This document shows, in pieces, positions 1 through 8,665 of a DNA stretch of 64,000 nt. The position numbers and the translations under genes are program-made. The notes below the pieces were generated by a model that was not told where the DNA came from, made no database searches, and worked only from the letters and a program-made list of their open reading frames with translations. Where the stretch lies: assembly GCF_051859125.1 (NCBI RefSeq), contig NZ_JBHYGG010000046.1:12656-76655 (forward strand), given 5' to 3'. Position 1 is the stretch's first letter. Each line of letters begins with the position of its first letter. The DNA comes from Gemmata sp051859125 (GTDB lineage: Bacteria > Planctomycetota > Planctomycetia > Gemmatales > Gemmataceae).

Positions 1-1691
1 CGGTACCTGCCCGCGCCCACCGGGGCCAATCGACACACCCCGTCCGCACCCGACTCTCCGATCGCGGCCAGTCCGGCGATCGGATCGTCGGTCCCGGCCG
101 CGAGGGGCACCAGCACCAGCCGCACCCCGGCGACCGGCCGCCCGCTCCCGGCCGACGCCACCGTCACCTCGCAGGTCCGGGCCGGCTTGAGGCGGACCTC
201 CTGTTCGCCGTCAGCGCCGCCCAACAGGGCGACGACCGCGGGTTCGTACCGGTCGTCCCGAACCGTGACCGTCAGCCCGTCCAGCGGACGGACCCCAGCC
301 AGTTCCGCCCTCCCGTCCGGCCCCGAGACCGCCGCCGCCGGCCAGAAGGGCGGCGGCTCCCGGCCCGCGACCTCGGCCCGGACCGCACCGATCTGCGTTG
401 CGGCGACCCGGACGCCGGCCGCCGGCCGGCCGTCGGGACCGATCACCCGCACCCGGACCGGTGCCCCGACCGGGGGCAGCGTCACGGCGGTGTCGGCCGG
501 CGGCCGGGCCGGGACGCTCGCGGTCCCGAGTGCGTGGTTGTCGGCGCGGGCGACCAGGCTGAGGGAACCGCCGGGCACGGCCCGCGGGAGTTCGATCCGG
601 AACCGGCCGTCGCCCCCGGCCCGGCCGCGTGCCAGTTCCCGGGCGTGGGCGAGTGGCTGCCGGGCCGACACGGGGTCCGCCGCCAGCACGGCGACTTCGG
701 CGTGCGGGACGGCCGCCCCACTCGGGTCGCTCACCCGGCCCGTCACCACGACCGGTTCGCGGTTCTGTTCGACCGCCCGCGGGGCCGGTGCGATTGGGAG
801 CGGCACCGCGGCCGCAACGGCCGCCTCCGGGGGAAGCTGTGGGGCCGGGAACAGCCACCCCATTCCGCCAACCGCCGCCAGCACGAGCCCGCCGAGCATG
901 ACGGCCCACGCGCGGGTCGCGAGGCCGGCCGCCCCGTCGCGGGCCAGCGCCTGTGCCGCGGCCGTCACCCCGATCGTGGCGTCACCCTTGACCCACGCCA
1001 CGGCCGCGCGGGCCAGCGGGACCGCGGCAGGCGCGTCGCCCGGAGCCGCGAGGACCGTGGTCACCGCAGCCGACAGCGCGAGCCCCCGCCGCACGAGCCG
1101 CTGCTCGAGCAGGCTTCGGCCCTTTTCCAGCCGGAACTGCGCGGTCGTTCGCGGGACCCGAAGCTGGGCGGCAATTTGATCCTGCGTGAGCCCGGCGAAG
1201 TAGCACAGGACCACCGCCTCGCGGTACTTGGCCGGCAGGCCGGCGACCTCGTCGTCGACCGCCCGCTTGACCTCTTCCCAGATCAAAACGTCGTCCGGCT
1301 CGGAGTCGGGCCGGGGCGGCGCGGCCGCCTTCTCCCGGACCCGCCGGCGGTCGTCCCCCCGCCGCGCCCGCGTCGCGATCCGCCGGGCCGCAAGGTAAAG
1401 CCACCCGGGGACGACGACGCCCCTCCGCACGAGGACCCCCGCCTTCTGGGCGAGCAGCAGGAACGTCGCCTGCACGACGTCCTCGGCGTGGTGGGAGTCG
1501 TGCAGGACCCGCCGGCAGACGCCAGCCACCAGTCGCCCGTGCCGGCGGACCAGCACGGTGAACGCCGCCTCGTCCCGGTCGGACGCGAACCGGCCGAGCA
1601 GCTCCAGGTCCGACAACTCGGACCGGGCGCTGACCCGCAGTACGGTCGCGGCGAGCCGGTCCAGGTTACCGGAAGACGTATGGGACGACAT
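1..1691 (-). CDS. ECF RNA polymerase sigma factor fused to a C-terminal exported domain (partial, 3' end outside window)
   Basis: The minus frame is open from the ATG at 1691 to the left edge (at least 563 codons). Residues about 30-100 form sigma region 2 (RFASDRDEAAFTVLVRRHG, then HHAEDVVQATFLLLAQKAG). Residues 135-195 form region 4 (LPAKYREAVVLCYFAGLTQ followed by a helix-turn-helix). A hydrophobic segment at about 263-283 looks like one membrane helix. The rest is proline-rich and then beta-type, with repeated blocks like carboxypeptidase regulatory domains (VTGRVSDPSGAAVPHAEV). Known from the family: planctomycete ECF factors often carry long C-terminal extensions. I infer a membrane-tethered sigma factor whose outer domain may sense a signal, so no separate anti-sigma gene would be required. 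The start is the first ATG before the conserved region; no strong ribosome site is visible. Confidence 0.8.
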   Translation of the reverse strand, partial: MSSHTSSGNLDRLAATVLRVSARSELSDLELLGRFASDRDEAAFTVLVRRHGRLVAGVCRRVLHDSHHAEDVVQATFLLLAQKAGVLVRRGVVVPGWLYLAARRIATRARRGDDRRRVREKAAAPPRPDSEPDDVLIWEEVKRAVDDEVAGLPAKYREAVVLCYFAGLTQDQIAAQLRVPRTTAQFRLEKGRSLLEQRLVRRGLALSAAVTTVLAAPGDAPAAVPLARAAVAWVKGDATIGVTAAAQALARDGAAGLATRAWAVMLGGLVLAAVGGMGWLFPAPQLPPEAAVAAAVPLPIAPAPRAVEQNREPVVVTGRVSDPSGAAVPHAEVAVLAADPVSARQPLAHARELARGRAGGDGRFRIELPRAVPGGSLSLVARADNHALGTASVPARPPADTAVTLPPVGAPVRVRVIGPDGRPAAGVRVAATQIGAVRAEVAGREPPPFWPAAAVSGPDGRAELAGVRPLDGLTVTVRDDRYEPAVVALLGGADGEQEVRLKPARTCEVTVASAGSGRPVAGVRLVLVPLAAGTDDPIAGLAAIGESGADGVCRLAPVGAGRY

Positions 1692-2556
1692 CGGCCAGGA
1701 CCCTCTCTGCGGGAACAACTGATACTGTAATCCCCGCCCGCCCGCCCGCCCCTTGACGGTGAATTTTCGCCGGCCCGACCCGCGAACCGTGATTCGGCTC
1801 GCGTGCCGGGCCGTGCTTCGGTCGATAACCCATTATTTGCGAGAGATTTAAGTCGGCCTGTCGCGCCGGGCAAACCGCCCGGCCGTCCGGTGCAGGAGCC
1901 GCACAACCGTGCGGAGCGTCCGCATGGACACGGGCCGAGACAGGAGGTCGGAGGGGCGCTGGGACAGGAGGCACCCTGGTCCGGTGGCCCTGAAAATCCC
2001 TGCGTTCAACCCGGACATCACCTTCGTACAAGACGGGCGGACCCGCATGGGGCGAGAACACCGCGGCCCGTGAAAAGCCGTCGGAGCAGGAGCCCCGTGG
2101 GCGATCTGACATGAGTGTACGTTCTTGGTGTAGCACCGCGCTAATGATTGCGGCGGTACTGATCAGACAATTCGCCCTTGTGTTGGATTGTTCTGGGCGT
2201 AAAATTGGAACTCGAGGAGCGAACAGGTAAGAGTTCGAGGCCAACATTGGGTAATTCAGGTCAGTTCGGTGTCTGACACTACGTCCTCCGGGGTTCAGTC
2301 TACAGCTCCCTCGACGTTAAAGGATCTCGCGATGAGGGGCCGCCGTGTCGCTACGCACGGGACTTTCCACGCACCGCGGGCGAAGGTAAGTTAAGCTGTT
2401 ACTGGGCCACCGGCCCCGGGCACACGGGCCGTGGTCTCGCTCTCCGTCCCACGGCCCAACCCGCCCGCGGTACGACGCGAACCTGGCACCCTTCTGGTCG
2501 CACCGCTCGCTCACCCGCCCTGGTGCGAGCGCCGCGCGACGGGCGGAGCCGCGACC
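1692..2556. other. intergenic region, no convincing gene
   Basis: This region separates two divergently transcribed genes. Short frames exist on both strands, but none resembles a protein family and their composition looks non-coding. One sigma-70-like arrangement can be drawn on the plus strand: TTGTGT at 2178-2183, 16-base spacer, TAAAAT at 2200-2205. It lies about 350 bases before the next start codon, so its relevance is doubtful. Confidence 0.5.
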
Positions 2557-4026
2557 ATGCAGGAACACTCGGGTCCGAAAGTGTTGGCGATCGACGACGA
2601 CGCGAGCGTCCTGCGGGCGCTGCGCGTCGTCGTCGAGCGGTCCGGCCAGGTGTTCTCCGGCGCCACCACCGGGGCCGAGGGGGTGGCCCGGTTCCGCGAG
2701 GTCCGGCCCGACGTCGTCCTGTGCGACATCCTGCTGCCGGACGGCAGCGGCCTCGACGTCCTCCGCCACATCCGCGACGCCAGCCCGGCCACCCCGATCA
2801 TCGTGATGACCGGTCAGGACTCGAGCGACGCGGCCATCCGGTCGAACGCCTCGGGCGCGTTCGCGTACGTCCCGAAGCCGTTCTCCGCCGCCGGCATCGT
2901 GGACGCCGTGGCCCGGGCGCTGCGAGCCGCGGCCGCCGCCCGCGACCCCCGGCCGCCGGCAGTCACCCCGCCGCCCCAGCACCTCGACTCGGTCCTGATC
3001 GGCCGGTGCCCCGCGATGCAGGACGTGTACCGGGCCATCGGCCGGGTCGCCCGCCAGCGGGTCACCGTGCTTGTCCTCGGCGAGAGCGGGACCGGCAAGG
3101 AGCTGATCGCCCGGTCCATCCACCAGCACTCGGGGCGGCCGCCGGGCACGTTCGTCGCGGTGAACTGCGCCGCGGTCCCCGAGGCGCTGCTGGAGAGCGA
3201 ACTGTTCGGGCACGAGAAGGGCGCGTTCACCGGGGCCGACCGCAAGCGGATCGGCAAGTTCGAGCAGGCCACCGGCGGCACCATCTTCCTCGACGAGGTC
3301 GGGGACATGTCCCCGGTCACCCAGGCGAAGGTGCTCCGGGTGCTCCAGGACCAGGCGTTCGAGCGGGTCGGCGGGAGCGAGGTGGTGCGGACCGACGCCC
3401 GGGTCGTGGCCGCGACCAACCGCGACCTCGTCGCCATGTGCGCCGCCGGCCGGTTCCGCAGCGACCTGTACTACCGCCTCGCCGGGTACACGATCCACCT
3501 GCCGCCGCTCCGCGACCGCGGCGACGACCTCGACCTGCTGGTGCCGCACTTCCTCGAACAGTTCCGGACCGAACTCGGGATCGAGGTCGAGGGGCTGGCC
3601 CCGGACGCGGCCGAGCGGCTCCGGGCGCACCACTGGCCCGGGAACCTCCGCGAGCTCCAGGGGGTGCTCCGGCAGGCGGCCCTCGAGGCGCCGGGTGCGG
3701 TCGTGCCGGCCGACGCGCTCCGGCTCCCGCGGCCCGCGGCCTCGCGACCATCCGGGGGCACCGGGGACGACGCCGGGCTCGCCGCGTTCGTCCGGGACCG
3801 GCTCGCGGCCGGCACCCGCGACCTCTACAACGAGTGGCTCGCCCGGTCCGAGCCGGAGTTGATCCGCCTCGCCCTAACCCAGTTCGACGGGAACCTGACC
3901 CGCGCCGCCGAGGCACTCGGCCTCAACCGCATGACCCTCCGCAAGCGGGTCGAGCAGTACCACCTCCGGACCGCCCCACCGGTGACCCCGCCGCCGGCTA
4001 ATTCTTCGCCACCGGCTACTGCGTGA
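2557..4026 (+). CDS. NtrC-type sigma-54-dependent response regulator
   Basis: The 489-aa protein has a receiver domain at about 8-125 (acidic LAIDDDAS, phospho-acceptor Asp in VVLCDILLPDG, switch Lys in VPKPFS). An AAA+ domain follows at about 150-390 with Walker A GESGTGKE, the sigma-54 contact loop GAFTGA, Walker B IFLDEVGDM and the arginine finger region RSDLYYRL. The C-terminus is a Fis-type helix-turn-helix (NLTRAAEALGLNRMTLRKRV). It should activate sigma-54 promoters when phosphorylated. The frame is open upstream to 2431, but the receiver begins just after the ATG at 2557, so I use that start. The kinase-like protein at 5474 is a possible partner, although its own phospho-acceptor site is not recognisable. 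Targets cannot be read from this sequence. Confidence 0.92.
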   Translation: MQEHSGPKVLAIDDDASVLRALRVVVERSGQVFSGATTGAEGVARFREVRPDVVLCDILLPDGSGLDVLRHIRDASPATPIIVMTGQDSSDAAIRSNASGAFAYVPKPFSAAGIVDAVARALRAAAAARDPRPPAVTPPPQHLDSVLIGRCPAMQDVYRAIGRVARQRVTVLVLGESGTGKELIARSIHQHSGRPPGTFVAVNCAAVPEALLESELFGHEKGAFTGADRKRIGKFEQATGGTIFLDEVGDMSPVTQAKVLRVLQDQAFERVGGSEVVRTDARVVAATNRDLVAMCAAGRFRSDLYYRLAGYTIHLPPLRDRGDDLDLLVPHFLEQFRTELGIEVEGLAPDAAERLRAHHWPGNLRELQGVLRQAALEAPGAVVPADALRLPRPAASRPSGGTGDDAGLAAFVRDRLAAGTRDLYNEWLARSEPELIRLALTQFDGNLTRAAEALGLNRMTLRKRVEQYHLRTAPPVTPPPANSSPPATA

Positions 4027-4318
4027 CCGGCCCCGGCGCGGCGAATCGTCCGCCGTCGCCGCCGGCACGAATCTTCCGCCCGCCCCTCACGCCCCCCCTC
4101 GGACCGCCAACATTTTCGAGCTTTCCCGACGCACAAGTGGTTTTCGCCGGTTCGTTGCGCCTATGCACCCGTTCGTAACCCGTCGCCATATCGGTCCGAG
4201 CGTGAAAGCTCAGCGTCCCAACGCAATCTCGCGTTCGCGGCGCGATCCGGCCGCCGGTGGCACGGCGTTTGAAATGTAGGTCGCCACACAACACGTTCCG
4301 ATCGACAACCTCTGTAAG

Positions 4319-4341
4319 CCCGTTCGCTGCCCACGAACGGG
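4319..4341 (+). promoter_or_regulatory. perfect 8-bp hairpin just before the kinase start codon
   Basis: CCCGTTCG (4319-4326) and CGAACGGG (4334-4341) are exact inverse complements around a 7-base loop. The hairpin ends six bases before the ATG at 4348, where a ribosome site would lie, and no Shine-Dalgarno sequence is otherwise visible. It could limit translation initiation or bind a dimeric regulator. Either role is inference. Confidence 0.35.
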
Positions 4342-4347
4342 ACCGCA

Positions 4348-5445
4348 ATGTCGCCCAGTTCTCCCTTTACTGCCGGCCCGACGCGCCCGGGGTTCGTCCT
4401 CGAGATCGTCGCCCGCGTCGCACGGGTCGAACCCGCGGCGCTGGCACGGGCCGTGGGGCCGACCGACGCGGCGACCGTCATCGACACGCTCGTGGCCCGC
4501 GGGATCATCGACCGAGTCGCGGCCCGGGCGCTGACGATGGTCGCGGCAGGCGAACTCGACGAGCGGGACCTGCGGCAACTCATCGACCCGGCCGCGGTCC
4601 GCGCCCGGCTCGCCCGCGGGGTGCCGGTTGCCGCCACGGTTCCTCTCCCGCTCCCGCTGAACGCGAAGCTCGGGCGGTACACGGTCCGCGGCGTGCTGGG
4701 CCACGGGCGCGGCGGGCCGGTGTACCGCAGCGTCCACCCGCTCCTCGGGGTGCCGGTCGCGATCAAGGTCGCTGCAACCGCCGGGCCGCTGCGGGCCGAG
4801 GCCGCGGCACTGGTCGCCGCCGCGCACCGCAACGTCGTGCGGCTGTGCGACCTCGACGAGGCCGGGGGGCAGGCGCTGCTCGTCACCGACCTCGGCGGCG
4901 AGAGCCTCGCGCGGACCCTCCGGCGGAAGCACGCGCTGGCCCCGCGGCGTGTGTTCCGGCTCGCCCGCGGCGTGCTCGCGGCCCTGTGCGCCACCCACCG
5001 GGCCGGGTTCGTTCACGGCGACGTGAAGCCCGGCAACGTCCTCGCGGCCCGCTCCGGCCCGATTCAACTGTGCGACTTCGGCTCGGCCCGCCGGACGGCC
5101 GGTCCCGCCCCAACGGTCGTGGAGGGGACGTGGCCGTACGCCGCCCCGGAGTGCTTCGACGCCCCCGGCTCCCCGAAGTCCGACATCTACTCGCTGGCCC
5201 ACACGCTGTACCACGCGCTCACCGGCCGCCCGCTCGTGGCCGGCCGCGACGCCGCCGAGTGCCGGGCCGGGCACCTGGCCCTCGACCTTGATCCGCTCCA
5301 CTGGACCGTGCCCGGCGTCGGGCGGGCGGCCTCGGACCTGATCCGCCGCATGGCGGCCCGCGACCCCGACGCCCGGCCCTCGGCCCGCGAGGCGCTGGCC
5401 GCCGCGCGGACCGCCTTCGGCCCCGACGACGCCACTGGCGACTGA
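4348..5445 (+). CDS. Ser/Thr protein kinase, PknB-like, single domain with helical N-terminus
   Basis: The protein is 365 aa. Residues 1-105 are helical and unassigned. The kinase domain starts near 110 with a glycine loop (GHGRGG, 119-123 region), the ATP lysine in VAIK (Lys140), catalytic loop HGDVKPGNV (Asp225, Lys227, Asn230), DFG at 243-245 and APE near 266-268. The usual HRD is HGD, the same replacement of Arg that is seen in many non-RD kinases. No membrane helix follows the catalytic domain, so it should be cytoplasmic. The N-terminal segment may be a docking domain. The next gene starts 28 bases downstream on the same strand, so the two are probably co-transcribed. All catalytic residues appear present. 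Confidence 0.88.
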   Translation: MSPSSPFTAGPTRPGFVLEIVARVARVEPAALARAVGPTDAATVIDTLVARGIIDRVAARALTMVAAGELDERDLRQLIDPAAVRARLARGVPVAATVPLPLPLNAKLGRYTVRGVLGHGRGGPVYRSVHPLLGVPVAIKVAATAGPLRAEAAALVAAAHRNVVRLCDLDEAGGQALLVTDLGGESLARTLRRKHALAPRRVFRLARGVLAALCATHRAGFVHGDVKPGNVLAARSGPIQLCDFGSARRTAGPAPTVVEGTWPYAAPECFDAPGSPKSDIYSLAHTLYHALTGRPLVAGRDAAECRAGHLALDLDPLHWTVPGVGRAASDLIRRMAARDPDARPSAREALAAARTAFGPDDATGD

Positions 5446-5473
5446 CGCTACCCGACCCGCACCAGGACCGCCC

Positions 5474-7204
5474 ATGAAGAACGGACCACCCAACACGTTC
5501 CGCACCCGCCTGCTCGTGGCGGCCGCGTGCCCGCTCGGGACCGCGGGGGTCGTGGCCGCGGCCTGCCCCGAGGCGCTCGGGGCCGCCGCCGCCGCGGGGC
5601 TCGCGTTCGCCGCCGCCGCCGCCGGACTGCTGTGGCAGCTCACCCGGCCCCTCGCGGACCTCGGCCGCGCCGTCGAGGCGGCCGCGGACGAGGGGACCGC
5701 CGACGGGCTCCCGACCGGGCGCCGCGACGAACTCGGCCGGCTCGCCGCGGTCGTCGCCGCCCTTATTGACAAGGGGAACGAGACCTCGGGCCGGCTCGAC
5801 GACGAGACCGCGCGCCGGGCCGCCGACGCCGCGAAGTTCACCGCCGCGCTCGGGGCCGTGGCCGCCGCAATGGGCCGCGTCGCCGCCGGCACGCCCGCCG
5901 AGCCGCTGGCGCTGGCGCTGCCCGCCGGGATCAGCGGCGAGCCGGTCGCGGCCGGGTGCGCCGACCTGAACGCGAAGGTGACCGCGGTGCGGCAGCGGCT
6001 CGCCGGGCTGTCCCGCATCCTCCAGTCGTGCCCGCTCCCGCTCGTGGCGACCGACGACCGCGGGGTGATCCGGTACGCGAACCCGGCCGCCGAGCAGGCG
6101 CTGGGCCGGCCGGTCGCCCAGCTCGTCCGCGCGCCGCTCGGGCACCTGCTCCGCGCCCCGGCCGAGCCGGACCCGACCGGCATCCCCTCGCTGGTGCTGA
6201 CCGGGGTGCCCGACTGGTTCGCGCAGGGCGGCCGGCCGGTGGCGGCCGACGCGATCGCCCGGGGCACCCGGCTGTGCCTCGCGGCGGCCCGGTCCCACGT
6301 CCAGAACGACGGCATGTGGTGCGTCGTGGCCCGGGAACTGGCCGACGACCACCGGCGGCTCGGGCTCGACCGGGCCCGGACCCGCGAGGAGGTGCTGGTC
6401 GCCGCGCTGGGCCTCGTCGAGCAGCAGGCCGGCGCGGCCGGGGAGGGGATCGTCGCCCAGGCCCGGCAGCTCATCGGCGAGGTGAAGCAGACCCCGCAGC
6501 GGGACGCGCTGGTCCCGCGGCTCAGGGCGGTCCGCGACACCGCGGCCGACCTCGACGCACAGGTCCGCGTCGCCCGGTGGCTGTCGGTCACGCTGTGGGG
6601 CGAACTGCCGGCCCCGGCCCGGTCCGAGTTCCTCGCCGGCGAGTCGGTCCGCGGGGCGCTCGACCTGCTGGCCGCGCGGCTCAAGCGGGCCGACGTGACC
6701 GTGACCGTCGCGGACGCGGGCGGGTGGGTGTACTGCGACGAGGACTGGTTCGGCACCGCGGTGCTGGGCGTGCTCACCCACGCGGCCGCCGCGGTCCGGG
6801 GCGCGCCGGTCGGGGTGCGGCTCCGCCGGCTCCCGTGTCAGCCGGGCCAGACCGAGGGGAACCTGGAGGTCGAGGTGGTCGACGCCGGCCCGCCGCTGAC
6901 CGCGGCCCAGGCCGCGGCCCTCGCGAACCCGCTCGGCGACCTCGACCCGAGCGCCCTGCTGCCGACCGGAGACGGGCAGGGGTTCGTCCCGGGGCTGCTG
7001 CTCGCGAAGCGGCTCGCGGCCGCCCTCGGGGGCGAGCTGGCGCTCGACGCCACTCCGTCGGGCCGGCTCGTGGTGCGGATGGTGGTCCCGACCCGGCTCC
7101 CGGACCGGAACGCCGCGCCGCTGGCCGGGCTCACCGACCCGCACGCCGAGGCGATCGCGGTCGAAGAACTGTGCGTCGGCTGGCGACTGGGCATGAGCAG
7201 CTAA
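5474..7204 (+). CDS. membrane histidine-kinase-like protein (HAMP, PAS, degenerate catalytic domain)
   Basis: The 576-aa protein begins with two alanine-rich hydrophobic stretches (about 13-55). A HAMP-like segment with LTRPLADLGRAVEAAADE follows, then a PAS domain at about 175-280 (PLVATDDRGVIRYANPAAEQ). The C-terminal part (about 400-550) has the overall shape of a GHKL ATPase, but key boxes are weak: the expected Asn of the N-box region reads LTHAAAAV, and the G1 region reads DAGPPL rather than DxGxG. I find no HExxN/P phospho-acceptor motif in the helical linker. It is therefore either a very diverged kinase or a pseudokinase signal receiver. It follows the Ser/Thr kinase gene by 28 bases and may act with it or with the regulator at 2557. 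Confidence 0.7.
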   Translation: MKNGPPNTFRTRLLVAAACPLGTAGVVAAACPEALGAAAAAGLAFAAAAAGLLWQLTRPLADLGRAVEAAADEGTADGLPTGRRDELGRLAAVVAALIDKGNETSGRLDDETARRAADAAKFTAALGAVAAAMGRVAAGTPAEPLALALPAGISGEPVAAGCADLNAKVTAVRQRLAGLSRILQSCPLPLVATDDRGVIRYANPAAEQALGRPVAQLVRAPLGHLLRAPAEPDPTGIPSLVLTGVPDWFAQGGRPVAADAIARGTRLCLAAARSHVQNDGMWCVVARELADDHRRLGLDRARTREEVLVAALGLVEQQAGAAGEGIVAQARQLIGEVKQTPQRDALVPRLRAVRDTAADLDAQVRVARWLSVTLWGELPAPARSEFLAGESVRGALDLLAARLKRADVTVTVADAGGWVYCDEDWFGTAVLGVLTHAAAAVRGAPVGVRLRRLPCQPGQTEGNLEVEVVDAGPPLTAAQAAALANPLGDLDPSALLPTGDGQGFVPGLLLAKRLAAALGGELALDATPSGRLVVRMVVPTRLPDRNAAPLAGLTDPHAEAIAVEELCVGWRLGMSS

Positions 7205-7206
7205 GG

Positions 7207-7301
7207 ACCAGAGGACGGAGCCTCAGAAGGACAGAGGACAGAAGAGCAAACCGGGACCACTTCGGTTCCTGACCTTCTGTCCTCTGGGGTTCTGTCCTCT
7301 G
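7207..7301 (+). promoter_or_regulatory. attenuator-like cluster of GGACAGA inverted repeats
   Basis: CAGAGGACAGAAG (7232-7244) is the exact inverse complement of CTTCTGTCCTCTG (7274-7286). A second copy, TTCTGTCCTCTG (7290-7301), could pair with the same left arm instead. A small inner stem (AACCG/CGGTT) lies in the loop. The cluster fills the gap between the histidine-kinase-like gene and the ferredoxin gene, so it could act as a terminator, an attenuator or a dispersed repeat. There is no U tract. Confidence 0.4.
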
Positions 7302-7319
7302 TCTCAACCGGGGGGCGCG

Positions 7320-7793
7320 ATGAAGTCCGTGACGATGGTGCCGGTCGGCGGTCAGTTGGAGGTCGCGACCGGGAGCCGCCTGGTCGAGGGGCTGCTCTCG
7401 CAGGACCTCGAGATCGAGATGGCGTGCGGCGGCCGGGGCCTGTGCGCGACGTGCCACGTGTACCTGCGGGCCGGCAAGGACTGCGTGTCCCCGCCCTCGG
7501 CCCGCGAGCTGCGGACCCTGGGCCTGGTGGCCACGGCCGACCCGGACAGCCGGCTCGCGTGCCAGTGCCACATCGAGGGCAACGGGATCGTCGTCGAGGT
7601 CCCCGAGGGGATGTACGTGCAGTCGATCGAGCAGGTCGACGCCCTGGTCGGCACGGTCGCCGGGTACGACTACCTGCACCCGATCACCGGGCAGCGGCTG
7701 ATCCCCAAGGGGAAGCTCATCACCCGGTCCATCTTCAACGAGTTCGTGTCGGCCGCGAAGGAGCTGAAACGGGTCCGCGAGACCCCCACCTGA
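7320..7793 (+). CDS. plant-type 2Fe-2S ferredoxin with C-terminal extension
   Basis: The 157-aa protein has cluster ligands Cys36, Cys42, Cys45 and Cys81 (ACGGRGLCATCHV, then RLACQCH), the spacing of plant/cyanobacterial-type ferredoxins; Cys83 is an extra conserved cysteine. After the ferredoxin fold, about 55 residues remain, including HPITGQRLIPKGKLITR, which recurs almost unchanged in the fusion kinase at 11490. It is probably a soluble one-electron carrier. Heme oxygenase, encoded 2.8 kb downstream in the same run of genes, needs such a donor. It is the first gene of the block, preceded by GGGGGGCG as a loose ribosome site and by the repeat cluster at 7207-7301. Confidence 0.9.
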   Translation: MKSVTMVPVGGQLEVATGSRLVEGLLSQDLEIEMACGGRGLCATCHVYLRAGKDCVSPPSARELRTLGLVATADPDSRLACQCHIEGNGIVVEVPEGMYVQSIEQVDALVGTVAGYDYLHPITGQRLIPKGKLITRSIFNEFVSAAKELKRVRETPT

Positions 7794-7817
7794 CCCCCGC
7801 ACGCGAGGAGCCCCGCG

Positions 7818-8621
7818 ATGAGCACCCGGACCGACGACTACACGGCCCCGATCGACCGCCCGTCGGAGCAGACGCTCCAGTTGCTGTGGAAGGAGAAGGC
7901 CGACCTGCGGTCCGTCTCGTTCCTCCGCCGCCCCGGGGTGACCGACGGGACCATCCACCGCGGCCCGATCTCCGTGGTCGAGGGGCCGCAGCCGTACAAG
8001 CACAACCACTACCACGACTCGGAGTTCTTCCGGGCCGACCCGGACCGGGGCACGGTCACCAACCCGTACGGCCAGCGGGTCATGCGGGTGTCCGAGGACT
8101 TCCTGGTCGCGGTCCTCGGGTCGCTCGAGGACGAGGTCGGGCAGAGCGGCGCGCGGGAGATCATGTACAAGTGCGGGTACCAGTGGGGCGTCCAGGACAT
8201 GCGGCGGTTCCTGCCCCGGATGCAGGCCGAGTTCGAGGCCGAGCTGGACCGGATGCGGGTCGACTTCCTCATGGAGTGCTGGTGGTGGCCGCTCACCATC
8301 ATGGGGTGGGGCACCTGGCGGTACGACTTCACCCAGCGGGACAAGGGCCTCCTGTACGTCGAGTTGTACGAGTCGGCGGTCGCCAAGTCGGTCGGCGACG
8401 TCGGGTCGGTGGTGTGCTACTTCTACGCGGGCCTGTTCGGGGCCGTGTTCAGCGCGCTGGCGAAGCGGCCCCTCGGGTGCGTCGAGATGCAGTGCTACGC
8501 GACCGGCGAGGACTTCTGCAAGTTCGTGGTCGCGGACTACGAGCGGGTGAACGCGGCCGCGTTCTGGCGGGGCGAGGGCGCCTCGGCCCGCGACATCACC
8601 AAGAAGCTGTCCGAGATGTGA
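7818..8621 (+). CDS. V4R (4-vinyl-reductase-type) domain protein
   Basis: The 267-aa protein ends in a V4R signature: Cys221, Cys226, GE, Cys234 in CVEMQCYATGEDFCKF. V4R domains occur in BchJ, XylR-type regulators and archaeal/cyanobacterial proteins, and are thought to bind small hydrophobic or tetrapyrrole-like ligands or a metal. The N-terminal 90 residues are unusual and rich in His, Tyr and Trp (PYKHNHYHDSEFF). There is no signal peptide. A GAGGAG ribosome site lies just before the ATG, 24 bases after the ferredoxin stop. A second V4R-like protein follows two genes later, suggesting that the two act as a pair. Confidence 0.85.
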   Translation: MSTRTDDYTAPIDRPSEQTLQLLWKEKADLRSVSFLRRPGVTDGTIHRGPISVVEGPQPYKHNHYHDSEFFRADPDRGTVTNPYGQRVMRVSEDFLVAVLGSLEDEVGQSGAREIMYKCGYQWGVQDMRRFLPRMQAEFEAELDRMRVDFLMECWWWPLTIMGWGTWRYDFTQRDKGLLYVELYESAVAKSVGDVGSVVCYFYAGLFGAVFSALAKRPLGCVEMQCYATGEDFCKFVVADYERVNAAAFWRGEGASARDITKKLSEM

Positions 8622-8665
8622 CCCCCGGAACCCGCACCCGAACCCGCACCGAGAGACCCGCACCA

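Noticed and set aside
1666..2247. 193-codon frame in the gap after the first gene
   Set aside because: Overlaps the start of the sigma gene, has no domain and its composition is not protein-like.
2484..2499. TGGCAC-containing sequence resembling a sigma-54 promoter before the NtrC-type gene
   Set aside because: The -12 GC is missing at the required spacing after GG, so the match to the sigma-54 consensus is not convincing.
4210..6777. Long minus-strand frame opposite the kinase genes
   Set aside because: Low-complexity Ser/Arg/Pro composition, opposite genes with clear kinase and PAS motifs.
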